Positions 25,879 through 38,452 of a stretch of DNA of 64,000 nucleotides are shown piece by piece. The stretch is taken from positions 570,501 through 634,500 of the forward strand of contig JAHGAU010000031.1 of the NCBI GenBank assembly GCA_019925105.1. The letters run 5' to 3'. The notes beneath the pieces were generated by a model, which was not told the DNA's origin, did no database searches, and worked only from the letters and a program-made list of their open reading frames with translations. The DNA comes from Niebla homalea (Eukaryota; Ascomycota; Lecanoromycetes; Lecanorales; Ramalinaceae). The position numbers were made by a program, and so were the translations under genes. Positions within the stretch are counted from its first letter, which is position 1. Each line of letters starts with the position of its first letter.

Positions 25879-28800
25879 TCAGCTTTCCAGCGCCTTCTTT
25901 GCATTGTCAAGGATCGCCAATACAGAAGCAGATCGTTCCTGACTCTTCGTCCTATCCAGCCCTTCCACGAACGCGTCTTTCACCTTTTCACCGCATTTGC
26001 GGGCAATGGAAGCCTTTGCCAACGCCGCTTCGGCTGCTTTCAGCCTGATGTGCTCCACCTGATCTCCCGCGTTGAAGATGAGGTGTATGTACTCGGTGAA
26101 TATCTCATTCAATGATGCACGAGGTGGGTTGGGCATGTTGCCCGCCTGCATTCCCTCGAATAATTTGGTGAGTGCTTCGTAGATTGCTGCTTGGATAGTT
26201 CTGCTGCCGGACTCTGCATGCAAGACTTTTTTGACAAGGGATAAGCTCTGCTGCAGTGGCCTTTCAAACATATCCACCTTGCGCTTCGAGGGCTGAATGG
26301 ATCTCAAGAGGGCGGTCAAGGCGTTGCTGATCGTCAGCTCCTTTACCAGCTTGCTAGAGGGGCCGCTGTTGGTGGAATCAATGTCCATGCCCTCCGAATT
26401 GGCACATAATTCTTCAATGATGGGCTCGGCAATGCTGTAGACTTGTTCGTACATATCCGGGCTGTTCGCTATCTCGACAAAATCGGCCAAACAAACTAAG
26501 GCATGTTGTCGGTAGCCGATGTTGTTTCTTTGGGATTCGCGCAGCATGATCTTCACCATCTGTTCGGAGATCTTGCCACTATTCGACGACAGCCGGCTGT
26601 TTTTGGCAAACTGCACGAATGCTTGGAGGACTTTCTCTTTGCCGTCCCATGTTTTACCAGACAGTGCCTTCTCAAGGGCTGGCCAGATGACATTGGCGTC
26701 AGCGTCGCTTATGTTCAAGCCTGCGCTGTTCACCACATCTGCAACTGCGAATGCAGAAGTATGCTTTACGGACCATCGCGCAGATTCCAGGTATTGAGAT
26801 GACAGCTGAATGATCTCCTTTAGATATAACAGAACGGTCCGAGAGCCACCAACGTTCTCGTTCCAGGTGTCCTCGAAGAAGCTTTTGGCTCGGTCATGTT
26901 GGTCATGTTTGGCGACGAAGACAAAAGGAAGAACGTCGCCACCGAGAGAGTTGAATTTGTCGGTTGCATATTTCGAGAAGCAGTAGATCACGTCCCCTCC
27001 TACCGTACGCTGTCTATCTTCATCCGAGTCGAAGTACAGCCTGCGGCAGCCCTCTACCATTTTGAGCAGAGCCTCATCGGAAGCTAACCGGGCCAGGTAG
27101 CCACAGGCCGAGGCGTAAGCCGAAGAGATTGTATCATTGCGGTCAAAGATCTGTTTTCGAGCCAATTGTAGAAAGCCATCGGCATATGACTTGAAGAGGA
27201 AGTTTTGTCGAGTTGCCAGTGAGACAAGTACACGGCTGCAACCAACCTTTGATGGAAGGCCGATGACAGATTTGATGGCATTCTCAAGGGCTCGATTGAA
27301 TTCCGGCATAGAACCTTCATCCAGATAGTCAAGGCAACGTTCAATGGCTTCCAGCATGGATGAACCCCTAATGTGTTTGAGACGGGCATCATCAAGCTGC
27401 TGTTTCGTGACACCAAAAGTTTCGGCATTCATGTGAAGATAATTGATCATCTCGGGTTCGATCGAGCTCAACAAGGCTAGTAAGCGACCCACGAGCTCAG
27501 GCAGAAACGGACGAAGAATCTTGCCATTGCTCTTCTTGATGATCTGTAGGACCGTCTTGCGTGAGAAGTCCTGAACTTCATCGGCACCAGACTCCAGACC
27601 CTGCGTGCTTAGGAGGAAGGGTAGGATCTGCTTCAGCATCTTCTCTGCAGTCCGCGCTGATGAGTCACTAGCTTCAAGCGCCCTGGTCAAGATGCCTGTA
27701 AGGACTCTGGCTAGAGACATGGCGGCGGCGCGTACGGATTCCTTGATATCGTCGCAGACTTTGAAAGTAAGGCTCCAGATTTCCTCTAGATACTTCTCGT
27801 AGACCTCGAGCTGTCGTCCTTGCACCAGGTCAGCAATAGCTGCGCAGCTTGCCTGACGGGTTCGCCATTCCTTGCCAAGGATGTTTTTGAACAGGTCATT
27901 GATGATGACGTCGAAATGCTCGTTAATGGTGGCATTCGGATCCTTCACCAGAGCTGTCCAAATATCGTTCATAGCGTTCCGCACATTGGTGTTGGGATCA
28001 AAACGATACCTGAAAAGAGCGGGATATAGTTTTGGGTTGCTGGCAAGATAGCCGTCGGTGCTGGCATCACTAAGGATGTTGCTCAGTCCAAAGCGTCCAA
28101 AGGCAGCCCGGCTTGACCAAATTGCATCGTGAGATGCAAGAGACATGAATTTGTAGACCAAGGTTGAATCACCAACCTCAGCCGCAAGGCTCATGATATC
28201 TTTGTAGGTGGTGATGGAGCCATCACCGGTTGGGAGTGCTCCTGCATCAAAGAGCTCCGTGTCCTCCGACACTGTACCGGACATTCCTGTGCTGGAGCCG
28301 GTAAATGAGCCTACCAGGTCTCGAATGAGTGTGTCTTTGAGCTCCTTATCCCCTTTCTCATATACTAGTGTCAAGCCCCGGGAGGCCGACTCTTGATTCA
28401 ATGACTCTCTGTCCGTAAGGAAGCCTTTGAATGCAATTTGACATTCTTTTAGCCGGCTCTTCACCGCTGGTAGATGACCACAGAATTGCAAAAGGCAGAG
28501 AAGCCAAATAACGGTTGCTTGCCTCAGTGATGGCTTCGTTGAGCGACAGTCTGTCAAGACCCGATCGAGAATGGCTGGCAATGTGTTCCTACGAAAGCCT
28601 GATTTGGGCTGCGGTCCCGTGATGTCGAGCGCTGACACCAAGGCTTTTGACTCCCAGCCGACCGCCGCGCAACTCAAGGCTTCTCCGACAGCAAACTGTA
28701 CATCGGGCTGCCTCACAGTGTGGAGATCGTATAATCTGTCAACAATAGTACTCAGCAGCGATGTCTCGCGGTCTTCCTCCACGCACTGGATAGTCAAATG

Positions 28801-31796
28801 TCCAAGCGCTGAGATGGCTTTCTCGTTGCCTTCCTTGCTTGACGCACCGAGCTTGTCAGCTATGAGCTCCATTTGATCGGCTGCAATGCTGGTGGTGGTC
28901 AGAGCAGAGAACAGGGTCAGTTGTGAAATGGTATTGAAGACTGCTTCAAGCAATGTCTTGTCCTTGCTCTCCCGGAGTATTGCCACGCATAGGGATATGG
29001 AGGCGGTAACTTGCTCCTCAAATCCGGCAGCTTGTGTGCCTCTGTAAAACGTGCGGCTTAGGCAGAACGCCCTCGCCAGGATGGAGCCATGAACTTCAAG
29101 CACTTCGCTGCCGATAGCTTTCTGCCAAGAGGGCAGCCTTCGCCCAAAGGCAGCATCCATGGCACGTACGGCCTCAGGCGAGCAAAGCTCAAGAGATGCT
29201 AGTAATCCAAAAATGTGGGCTGCTGTCTCTCTACACGCTATATTGGTTGAAAAGATAGGCTGCTGCAGTTTTGCAAGCTCTCTCGTCAGATCGGCATACA
29301 AATCTGTCGGGACAAACAGAAGCAGCTCAAGTAAGTAGGTCCCTGCTTGGCTGGATAAGTTCCCTGCCAGACCCGTTACGCCGCGAAAACATGCGTGTAG
29401 GTAAACTTTCAGTGCATGAGAGAATCCCGAGTCAGGCTGACCTCTATTGGAGAAGAAGTTCAACATATTTTCCCGAACTTCCTCATCATTAGTAATGAGG
29501 GCATCAATATTTCGCTCCCAATCCGAGTCTATAACGGGGGGACTCCCAACGAAAACCAGTGCTTGGTGCATAAGCACACATCGACAGAATCGAAGAGCTG
29601 TCACATAAGCACTGGCTAGGTGAGCATTGGAAAGGGTCCAGCTCGCTTCGGAGCCGAAAAGGCGATCAATCAAAGGTTCAAGAGCAGGAAATTCCACTTC
29701 TGATGTTATAGCTTCGCCATTGCCCTTGGCCGAAGATTTGTGTGGGTTCAGCATTCGATACCAGTACGGAGAGAGACCCTTTCTGGCTTCCTCGAGCACC
29801 TCGCTGCGCTCTTCACTTCGCCCACACAATGCAAGCACATCAACGAATCGACCGTCAATGCTATGATATGGTAGAGAACGATTGGCGAATTTGATTGCAA
29901 CAAAGCGAGTACTCTTTACAACCCCAGTGCTCGTCTCGTCACCTGCGTCCGGCACTAGACGCATGTGGTGAAGAAACAAAGAAGCAAGAGCAGACTCAAT
30001 ATCATTTGTCAGCCCATGGCCGAAAGCGCGAATGACGCTACTGATGGCGTGTTCGATGCTGAGAGAGACGTCATTGCCACAGGGATCTTCGCTTAGGGAG
30101 GTCAACAGCCATCGCAACAATTCAAGGTTTGGTTCGACGAGGAGCTTTTGCGGAGCTGCCGAAGCGAGTAGCCCAATGCTCTCGTATCCATACGTCCTAG
30201 AAGACAGCTCGCCAGCGCTTAGAGGCCCATCGGTGCGAGGGCGCGGCCAGCCCTGATCTTCGATGTAGGTGCGAAGCTGTGCCACAAGCGTGGGCGCGAA
30301 TGAGTTCATGTCTGAAGGATCACTTATCCGCGCTAGCCAATTCGTGAAAGCGAATATCTGTCCGCGTAATTTGGATGCCTCCAACCCTTTTTGTACAGTA
30401 GGAAACATTCCATTCTGTTGACCAGCTTGTTGAGGAGCAAGACCTTCTTGGACGATCTGCGTACTCTCGGTAATGTATGAAGAAGCTTGCTTGGATCGAC
30501 AGAGTAGCCCCAAAATCTTTGTCTGCAAAGGGGGCCGCGCAGGAAGTGATCCATGCTCTCCTCTCCTGCCAAGGTAAATACGATACAAGTCACTCACGAG
30601 TGTTGAGTCTTCCATTGAGATGGCAGGTGTGGCCCGTTTCAGCATGTCGTCTCCAACGTCTGAAATACGTGAATTCGGCTCGGCTGCAGCAAACAATGCT
30701 GGTAGGAACCGTTGAGCTTCGGTGAACGCCCCGCTCGCAAGGAATCTCGACGCCACGACTTTGGTTTCCGCAAGATTCAGACCCCCCGGGGACGTAGGCG
30801 TCCAAGTGTCATCCTTACCGTAAAGTTGCAGAAAGCTATATTCTTCCGCGTTCAAGCCCGGACATCGCGACGTTCCTGTTTCAAGCCCAGAGTTAGCCCT
30901 ACTGGATGATGTCGCCCTTGAAGTCGTGCCCTTCATCGAGAAAATGCCCCGCATAATGTGGATTGGCTGTTCGTACGCACCTGCTGGGCCAACACTGTAC
31001 AAGATGAGTTTACCCATCCAGGTTGCTACGAACTCAGCATCCCCTTGGCCGTCTACAAATCCGAGTCGGTCACGCAAGCCGAGATCTTCTTTCGACCCTC
31101 GAGACGGTAAGGGCATGATATGCAGCAGTTTGAGGAAAAGATTGAAAAGGGAAGCCGCGTATTTCGCAGATTCTTGATAGTTAACATGAAGACCGTGAGA
31201 TATCAAGGGCAGTAGATCCAGGCGCTCCTAGAGAACCAAAACATTCAATACTCGATAACAAAAAGTCGAGTTCGGTGAGATGTAGTGTGTAAACCTACAG
31301 ATTTAGGAAGCCGTTCAAGCCCCTGCTGCATGTACAAAAGATCGAAATGACGAATGAGCGTATTTTGCTCGTCCTTGAATTGCCTCAGCAGTGCAGCAAC
31401 AGGCAGTAGGATAGATCTGGGGCTGATCAGTTCCGCTTTGCATTCCCCAGAATTGTACCAACATACATACGGTGGCTTTATTCGCGTGTTGATATGCTGG
31501 CAGACGGAGATGACCTTTCCATAGGATTAGTTGAGGTGATTGCATAGTACAGGTGCATGGTTGTTGGTCGCCCATCTAATGCAAATCGCAGAAACTAAAT
31601 ATATGGTTCAATGTAGGCTGCAACCTACCTTATTCCTGACGCTACCATACTCCGAGGCAAGCTTCAAAAGCAACGGCGGTAGATATGTTTTCAAGATGTT
31701 TTGCAAGGCTGTGTCAGATTGGGCGAGGGCGATCTTGAGCTCAACCTTCCCCACCAGGCTCAGCTCCCTGGCCTCCGGACTCTCGGATGTCGACAT
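25879..31796 (-). CDS. ecm29: Proteasome adaptor and scaffold protein Ecm29
   Basis: Four exons on the minus strand, 31629-31796, 31471-31514, 31299-31416 and 25879-31227, give 1892 aa, the usual Ecm29 size. The phases close. The N-terminus (ELSLVGKVELKIALAQSD, then YLPPLLLKLASEYGSVRNK and HFDLLYMQQGLERLP) matches the conserved start of the family. The remainder is an uninterrupted HEAT-like alpha-helical repeat array, with no catalytic motif. Ecm29 binds the 26S proteasome, tethers core and regulatory particles, monitors assembly quality and promotes disassembly under oxidative stress in yeast. The long last exon is more than 5.3 kb without an intron, while three small introns crowd into the first 0.6 kb. 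The gene is convergent with the Zn2Cys6 gene and tandem with the PhoD gene. Confidence 0.93.
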
Positions 31797-32388
31797 CTTT
31801 GACGTATCTCTCCACGCTGGATAATGAAGCGGTTATGCACTAGAAAACTACATTGGCAAAGGTAGACTAGGGATCTAAAATCAGGTCGAGAAGCAAAGAT
31901 GGAAATTGAGGCACGATGTTGACCACCATGACTTCAGAGGAGGATTGGCAGAAGATGAAAGATCAAGTAGACTAAGAGCAGGTCACTTTTGCATTGCGTG
32001 TACGACTGCTGGCTGATGGATGGCAAATGGCGATGCTGTCAATATAAGCTAGGCTCCATGGGGCTAGCGTTTATTCCCCTGCGCCTTGATCTACACATCT
32101 CTTCTACGCTCGTGATGGGGAATCACCATGGACACAGCTAAAGATCCATGTATCTGTATGTGTTTATTGAAACAAGAACTCTGCACGCTGGGCCTACACA
32201 AGGTCTCAGACGATTGTGCAGTATGAGGGGGACTAATTAAAGACCAGATCTTGAAAGCAACTGACTTGTTCCACTATGTATTATTCCATGCACCCACGCC
32301 ACGCTTTGCCAATCCTGAAAGAATCACAAATCTATGACATATGACAAAATTGCCGTTACGTGATTCACTCCCAGGAGAGAAAAAAACT
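31797..32388. other. ECM29 promoter / PhoD 3' UTR interval
   Basis: 592 bp between the ECM29 start and the stop of the upstream-oriented PhoD gene, both on the minus strand. No other gene is seen. Confidence 0.5.
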
Positions 32389-35300
32389 TCATCTGCCAAA
32401 CTCCAAATTGGGCACAATGACAGGCCCATATTTATTGACCCCTCCCCCTTGTACAGGTCCAGTGGCTGATATCGTGCCTGCCGAATCGCTCTGGACCATG
32501 AAGTCGACCGCCAAGCTGAGTTTGCTGCTGAGTTTGCTGCTGCTCGGCTTCGGGTCCATCTGCCCGTACCCGCCCTGCACAAGCTCAGGATCGTACGCCA
32601 CAATTGCAACGTAATTACGCCTGCCCATTAGTTTCTTTGCATCTCGCTGCCTGCCGTCCGGTTCCTGCGTGAAGATCTCCATCATGTCTTCCTTGGTGTC
32701 GCTGGGCGTGTTTGTGCTTCGATGGCCGTTCTGCGGGATGTAGAGAGGCTTCTGGCTCGAGTGCAAGAGTTTGACGACGTATGATGGGGGAGGCGCGTTG
32801 ACGACGCCGGAGGAGATGAGTTGGTACATCGTCTTGTGGTCAGACGGCTTAGATGGATCATGGACGAGCCCAGCCCCGCAAACAGAGACGGAACCACTCA
32901 GGAAGGTCATGCGAACGGATTTCTGATGAGATATTTGCTGTAGAGTGCGGATCAAGTATGTTCGCTCAAGGTCCTGTTGAGAGTGACATGGTCAATGCCT
33001 TGTTTAACAGAGGGTTGTCATCAGAAGAAGCGAAATTCGTACCTTTGATTCGTGGGTCCACTGATCACGCAACTCGTCTAGCACGTCAATGTCACCGAAT
33101 GGTGAGAGAATGCCACCCATAAGCCCTGATTTGCCGACTGCCTTCTTGACAGAGTCAAACCCCGAGCCTACTACCCCCTTTGCACCCACGACACCTGCGA
33201 CTGAGGAGGTCACCTTGCCAAGCAGGTTGTAAGTGCTGTTCACGGCTTTTTTGCCTGTGGCAACAGTGTGGGCGAGCTGCTCGGCCGCTTCCAGCCTCGG
33301 ATAGATGAGGGGCACGGCAACCATTAAGACGCAATGCTGGACGCTCTGAGGCAGCATGGCTATTTTTGGAAATAGGCCTTGATATGTTGGTCCTGCAAGC
33401 ACCTGGTGGGGGTTTCTCTCCGATCGGCAATCGAAGCCAACGACTGCGACCGCTGGGCCTAAGAATTTGACAAAATGCCAGCCGGTGCCAGTGATGGTGA
33501 AAATGTCGGTGTCGGTGCTGACGTTCCGAAGAATCTCAAGAGTCGTATGATGTTGAAACAACAGATAGGTATCTATGCCTATGCGGCCAATATTCTTGAA
33601 CATATTGCTGAATTGCATATACTCCGGGTATGATCCAAAGCCGTCAAATCTAGGCTTCATTAGCATTCGAGCGGAGGAGCTTCCAGCATTGAGTAGCAAA
33701 GACCTACATATCATGATCATCGATTTGCAAAACGTAAGGTATTTGGGCAAAGGCCTCTCGGAGATACGGTTGGTCAAAGTGGCTCGTATAGTAGTGAAAG
33801 TATGCGTGCGAGACATCCTCCTCATGGGTGGCCGTCCACGGAGCGTTCTTTCTATTCTCCTTCCCGCTCATAGCTAGCCATTGCTTAAGCGAAGGTATTT
33901 CCTTCCATATCCTGTCAGCATAGATTTGATCCCCTAGGCCAAGTTGCGTGTGAAAACCACCACATTCAGCATGCTTCTGCATGATATCTTTCCACATGAA
34001 GCCAACACCCCCTGTTCGAGTCCTTTCATTGGCGCTGACGTTCAGTGAGAAATCATTGCCTGACGTTGCAATGAAGCGCCAATTAGTCTCGTGCTTGCCG
34101 GCTACAAGGAATTCATAACGCGTGCAACCCAGATGCGATGTTATAGCATACGTCCACTTCGAGCTACCTTCCTCTTCCATCTGCAGATCCACGTCGTACC
34201 TGTAGAATTTCCAACGCCGGTGTACCGATATCGGACTAGCTCTGAGCTGCCGTGGGTTGGGCGACAGATCTACACTTTGATGGATGTGAATAGTTGGAGG
34301 CTGAGGCGCATCAGTCACCAGAAGAATGGAGCCCAGCCAGACCCCTCTCTCCAGGTCCATATTGGCGTATCTCAGATAGGGGCCGAAATAGACCCCGTTC
34401 GTTGGCGCAACCTTGTACAGGTCAACACCAGCACTTGGAGGAGGACCCGAGAACCCGGCTACTGTGGGAGTCGACAATTGCATGCTCATTACACTTTCCT
34501 GAAGACCAGGCGTGGCAGGCTGAAAGCCTGGGGAGGCCAATGGTTTGCTTCCAAATGCACTCAGCCCAGGCGATGCCAGAGGGTTGTGGTATTTGATACT
34601 TCCGGTGGGCGAGAGTGGCTCATTCAGATTGAGTGGGGTGGGGCCTTTGGGAAATTCCCATTGCGTTGACTGGGTCGGCAGATGTATGTAGTAGTATTGC
34701 CCCGAATTAGGATCTAGATGTGCAATCCAACCCTCAGGAAGTGGCGGGGGAGATGCAGGACCTGCACCAGGTGGAACGGCGGTCGCGGGAGTTGTAGCGA
34801 ATTGTTGAATGGGTTGCGAAGCGCCTTGCGCTTGCTGTGCCCTCTGTGAGACACTGCTTTCGGGTCTTGGATCGTTGGCAAACGCAGGATGACCAGGGTG
34901 AACGGACTGTGGTGTTTGCGCAGGAGTAGACGCACTGACGGCTGAGTTGGGCCCTGCCGAGTGGTGGTTCTGCTTTTCGCTTGGATATCCCTGAGTGTGA
35001 ACGGTCGTGGAGCCCGAAGGAGAGTATGCTGGTGGTGGGGATGCGGAGACGTGCATTCTTTGCATATCTTGTTCCAGAGCGTCCGGATTTGCGGCGGCAC
35101 GGCCAGCATGTGAAGATTGAGGTGAAGTCACGCCAATCTGTTGACTTGGCGCTTGGGTCGGAGGAGGACTCGAGGATTGTCCGGGACCTTGGTAGATTGT
35201 TGGTGGTCCATGAGGCTGGGTCCCTGGCTGTTCTGTCGGCGTCCAGCGTCGCTGGACGGGCTCCGGCCGCTGATCCACGGCTCCTGGCCTGACATACTGG

Positions 35301-36136
35301 TTTGCCCTTTGTTGTGCAGCAGCATTCTGGGCTTGAAGGCTAGTCAACGTGGAGGTTCCAGCAATACCAGCAGCAGCGTATCTAGCTTCAATCCCTCCTC
35401 CGGGCATTTCTGCGGATGGTAAGATTGGTGTTTCCGGAGGCGGAGGAGATCCACGCTGCGCCTTCGTAGTAGAAGTAGATGCTGTAGAGCTCAATCTATT
35501 GACACCGCCCGGGTTTGGTACATTGAGGCCATTTTGGGGTTTGGTCGGCCCAGCGTCTGATGAGCCAGGCGGTGGCCAATATTGTTGATAGTATTCAGGA
35601 TAAGGATTCGCATCATTTTCCGCATTGCGCCTGAGGTCTTGAGGATCCGCTGGTTGCTCACGTTTGGGCATCCTTTGAAAAAGTCCTTCTTTATCAGGCG
35701 CATCAGGACCAGGGGAGTCTGGTAAGGGTTTGGGCACATTGCCTCTTCTTTCAGCAAGACGTGAGCTTGCCTCAGGCCTAGTTTGGGGTCTCAGTGATGG
35801 AGGATATTCCGGGACGCCAGCTCTTGAAGGATCGGATGAGCCAGCGCGGGGTGGAGAGGAAGTAGACATGGGCGAGGCTCTTCCCTGATGATCTGAATAG
35901 GTGAGCCCTCCAGCAGGGCGGGCCTGGCCCTTGGTTCGGTCATCAGGATAAGGTAAAGGGGCAGGTGAGCTCGATGCGCCGGGAGGCAATGGAAATGCGC
36001 CAGATTGAATGTCTGATTCTGGTGACCTAGAGTCTCGCTTGTATATCCTCAGCGGCTCCACTGTGTCAGCATGAGCTGGCCGTTCAAAAAACATCTCCTC
36101 TTCTGCTCTACCATGCCGAGAGCCTGGGGTGGCCAT
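32389..36136 (-). CDS. WW-domain plus PhoD-like phosphatase
   Basis: Exons 33708-36136, 33043-33649 and 32389-32973 encode 1206 aa. Introns of 58 and 69 nt have GTAGGT and GTACGA donors. The first 450 residues are disordered, rich in Pro, Gln and Ser. A WW domain follows (about 465-500: PLPEGWIAHLDPNSGQYYYI ending in STQWEFP, with both Trp residues). The PhoD-like metallophosphatase region starts near 570. It contains LGLGDQIYAD, QIDDHDIFDGFGSYPEYMQ and downstream VAVVGFDCRSER; the Asp and His residues are plausible metal ligands. Family members act on phosphate esters, but fungal versions of this long type have no firmly known substrate. The WW domain suggests binding to PPxY-type partners. 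The C-terminal 200 residues are a conserved accessory part of the fungal proteins. Confidence 0.87.
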
Positions 36137-36632
36137 TCTTGATATAGATGTCAGGTCAAGGAAGCATTCGTCCGTTGGGCATCAGCGTTCCAATTCCTCA
36201 CGGCCAAGTCACAACGCAGACGAATGGAAAGAGAGATGGAGCGTTGAGGGAAAACCCAGGTCACATTAAGTCCAATCTTCATTCGTCAGCTACAGTATTG
36301 AAGGTGTCTAATAAGAGCTTGGAACCGGAGTTGGGTTAGTTACGTATTCTCTGGTTGAAGATAGGTAGGTAGAATATCAGGCGGCTGGCCAAGCATTGTG
36401 ATTCGTCGCTGCAACCGCCATCGTCACCCAATCAGCAGTCAGTATCGATGTCCAATCAGGTGCGCATGCTCCGTGGTCCATGCTCCGAGCTACAAAATGC
36501 GATGCGGGCCGCAATACTGATGGGGAGCCAAAGAATTGATGCACAGAAAATTGCGCGAAAGCGCAGGGTTGACAGGGAGAGAAAATGAGGGTGTACAAAT
36601 GAGGATCAATGCAATGTCACAATGACAGCTCC
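36137..36632. other. Intergenic, PhoD promoter / DGAT2 3' side
   Basis: 496 bp with no coding potential recognised. Contains the PhoD promoter and the DGAT2 3' UTR. Confidence 0.5.
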
Positions 36633-38173
36633 TCATTCGACAATTTCCAAGTCACCGGTCCGCTCTGCTGCAAATTCATCCTTCCATTCCTCCCAGAGCC
36701 GTTCTAATTCTCTCACATAAAGCCCGTGGATCTCGTCGATGTACGAATCGGCTGGCTTGCTGGATTGTTGTACCTTGATCGGCCGGCCTACGACGACGTT
36801 GACGGGCCGTCGATATGGCATCAGGCCGTAGTCGTAATTGAAGACGCCTCGAGCATGGAACAACGGAACGGTGAATCCAACAATCTTCTTCACGACGAGC
36901 TGGGCCTTATGGATAAAAGGGTGCTCTTCGACATCTAGTTGGTCGTAGAGCTCATTCTCACCAAACGCTAGAATTGGAACTAGATCTGCGCCTGTGCTAA
37001 TGGCTAGCTTGACGAAACCTTTGCGGCGCTTGAGGACGAGTTTCAAAGAACGAGGCTGGGCGTCAAGAGACTCTCTGGCACCGCCCACTACGATCGTAAT
37101 CGCGCGACCCATGCCTGGCAGAGATATCAGCGTGTTGCTCAAGCGGAGTGAAGTCGTCAGGTCTGGACTTGCCTTCACCATTGGGTCCTCCGCGCGAAAG
37201 TAAGTTCAGGCATGACTGCTTGGAAACAGACGCCAGACCCATGGCTAGGATGTAATCACGATACAACGGAACCCGAAAGTTGGAATCAAGTGTGAGTAGA
37301 GTGTTTGTGATTCCAGGGAACAGCTGGGAGAATCCAAGTGCTTCAGTCCCGAAGGCAGCGAAGGCACCGTGAGAGATGATGCCATGAGGATGGTATCCGA
37401 AGATGTATTTCCGGGTGGGCGGCAGACGCTCTGATCGGTGGAGGCGAGCAGGGAAATATGAGGCAAACAGCGACCAGACGGGAAGTGACCGCAGAAAGTT
37501 GGAACGGTATCGGAGCGTGCCGGATGAGCCAGCATCAGAGAAAAGGACATAGATCACATACGGGAGGAGGATAGGCCAGAAGAGGGGGATAGAGCAGAGA
37601 AAGAAGAAGACGGCGAGGAGACCAGCAATGCTGAGGGTATGAGCAAGGACTAACAGCGTCTGCAAGCGTCGTTTCAATGGTACAGAGAGGGGAGCGAAGT
37701 GAAGGCTATGCACATGATAGTCAGCCATCTCCTCCACGATCGCAATTTGTTCGACGTTCATACTGGCTTTTCTCCCATCGAGCTCCAGCCTTGCGGCCAC
37801 TCAGCAGCTCGCTGTTCTGTCGTCTTGCAGCGGGTGGTTTTCCTCTTTCGGGTTCCCAGCCTGGTGCCAAACTAACAAGGTGCTCTCCTTCCTTGTCTTG
37901 AAACCTCTCAATGACCACGTTGGAGCTCTTCTTGTTTTTCACGTGTCCGTTCAGCGCCGCCTTTTTGTGCAGGTTACGCCTCGGGCTTCGAGGGGCTGAA
38001 TCTTCGCCATTGCCAGCAAATAAAGTTGACTCCGTGCCATTGGACATCGATCCCTTACTCAGACCCTCTTCCGCAGCATTGGCGTAAGATTTGGGTGCTA
38101 GATCGTGTTGCTCCCGATCCGCCGGGAGAGAAGGCTCTGGATTGAGTGGAGTGGAGGCGACCATTGCTGCCAT
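36633..38173 (-). CDS. dgat2: Diacylglycerol O-acyltransferase, DGAT2 family
   Basis: Three exons, 37764-38173, 37173-37705 and 36633-37114, give 474 aa. Phases close (carry 2, then 1). The first 135 residues are a hydrophilic N-terminal extension with basic patches. LHFAPLSVPLKRRLQTL leads into a long hydrophobic hairpin (about 150-190), the ER membrane anchor. The catalytic motif YHPHG lies near 235-239. The downstream family blocks RVPLYRDYILAMGL, GGPNGEGMGRAITIVVGGA and RRKGFVKLAISTGADLVP are present. The enzyme makes triacylglycerol from diacylglycerol and acyl-CoA at the ER and lipid droplets. Intron 2 (58 nt) starts with GC (GCAAGT), a GC-AG intron. Divergent from the STK19 gene. Confidence 0.93.
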
Positions 38174-38452
38174 GATTTAAATGTCGGGTCACATCTAGTC
38201 GCCAAATGGTACCATGTTGATGGTGTAGAGTGTAGTGCTTTCCATCCTGTGTTTGAGTATTTGGGAGTGATTGCTTTGCGAGTTGCGACCAGTCTGAGAG
38301 GAGTAGGGAATATTGGGCCTTGGAATAGGGCACTGGCTTGGCATGACGCAAGTCTCACGCTCATCTAATCTCATTTACATCCGGTAATCCGTACTTGCGC
38401 CGAGCCTGGAAACTCTTCAGATTGCACATTTCATCAATGGACAAATTTCTTG
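38174..38452. promoter_or_regulatory. Short divergent promoter, DGAT2 / STK19
   Basis: Only 279 bp separate the start codons of the two divergent genes, the shortest such interval in the window. Two CCAAT-like or inverse elements may be present, but no factor site is certain. Confidence 0.4.

Noticed and set aside
31228..31514. Possible frameshift near the start of ECM29
   Set aside because: A first reading suggested a missing base in a G run after YMQQG. Recounting the run at 31320-31323 showed four bases, and the exons close in frame.
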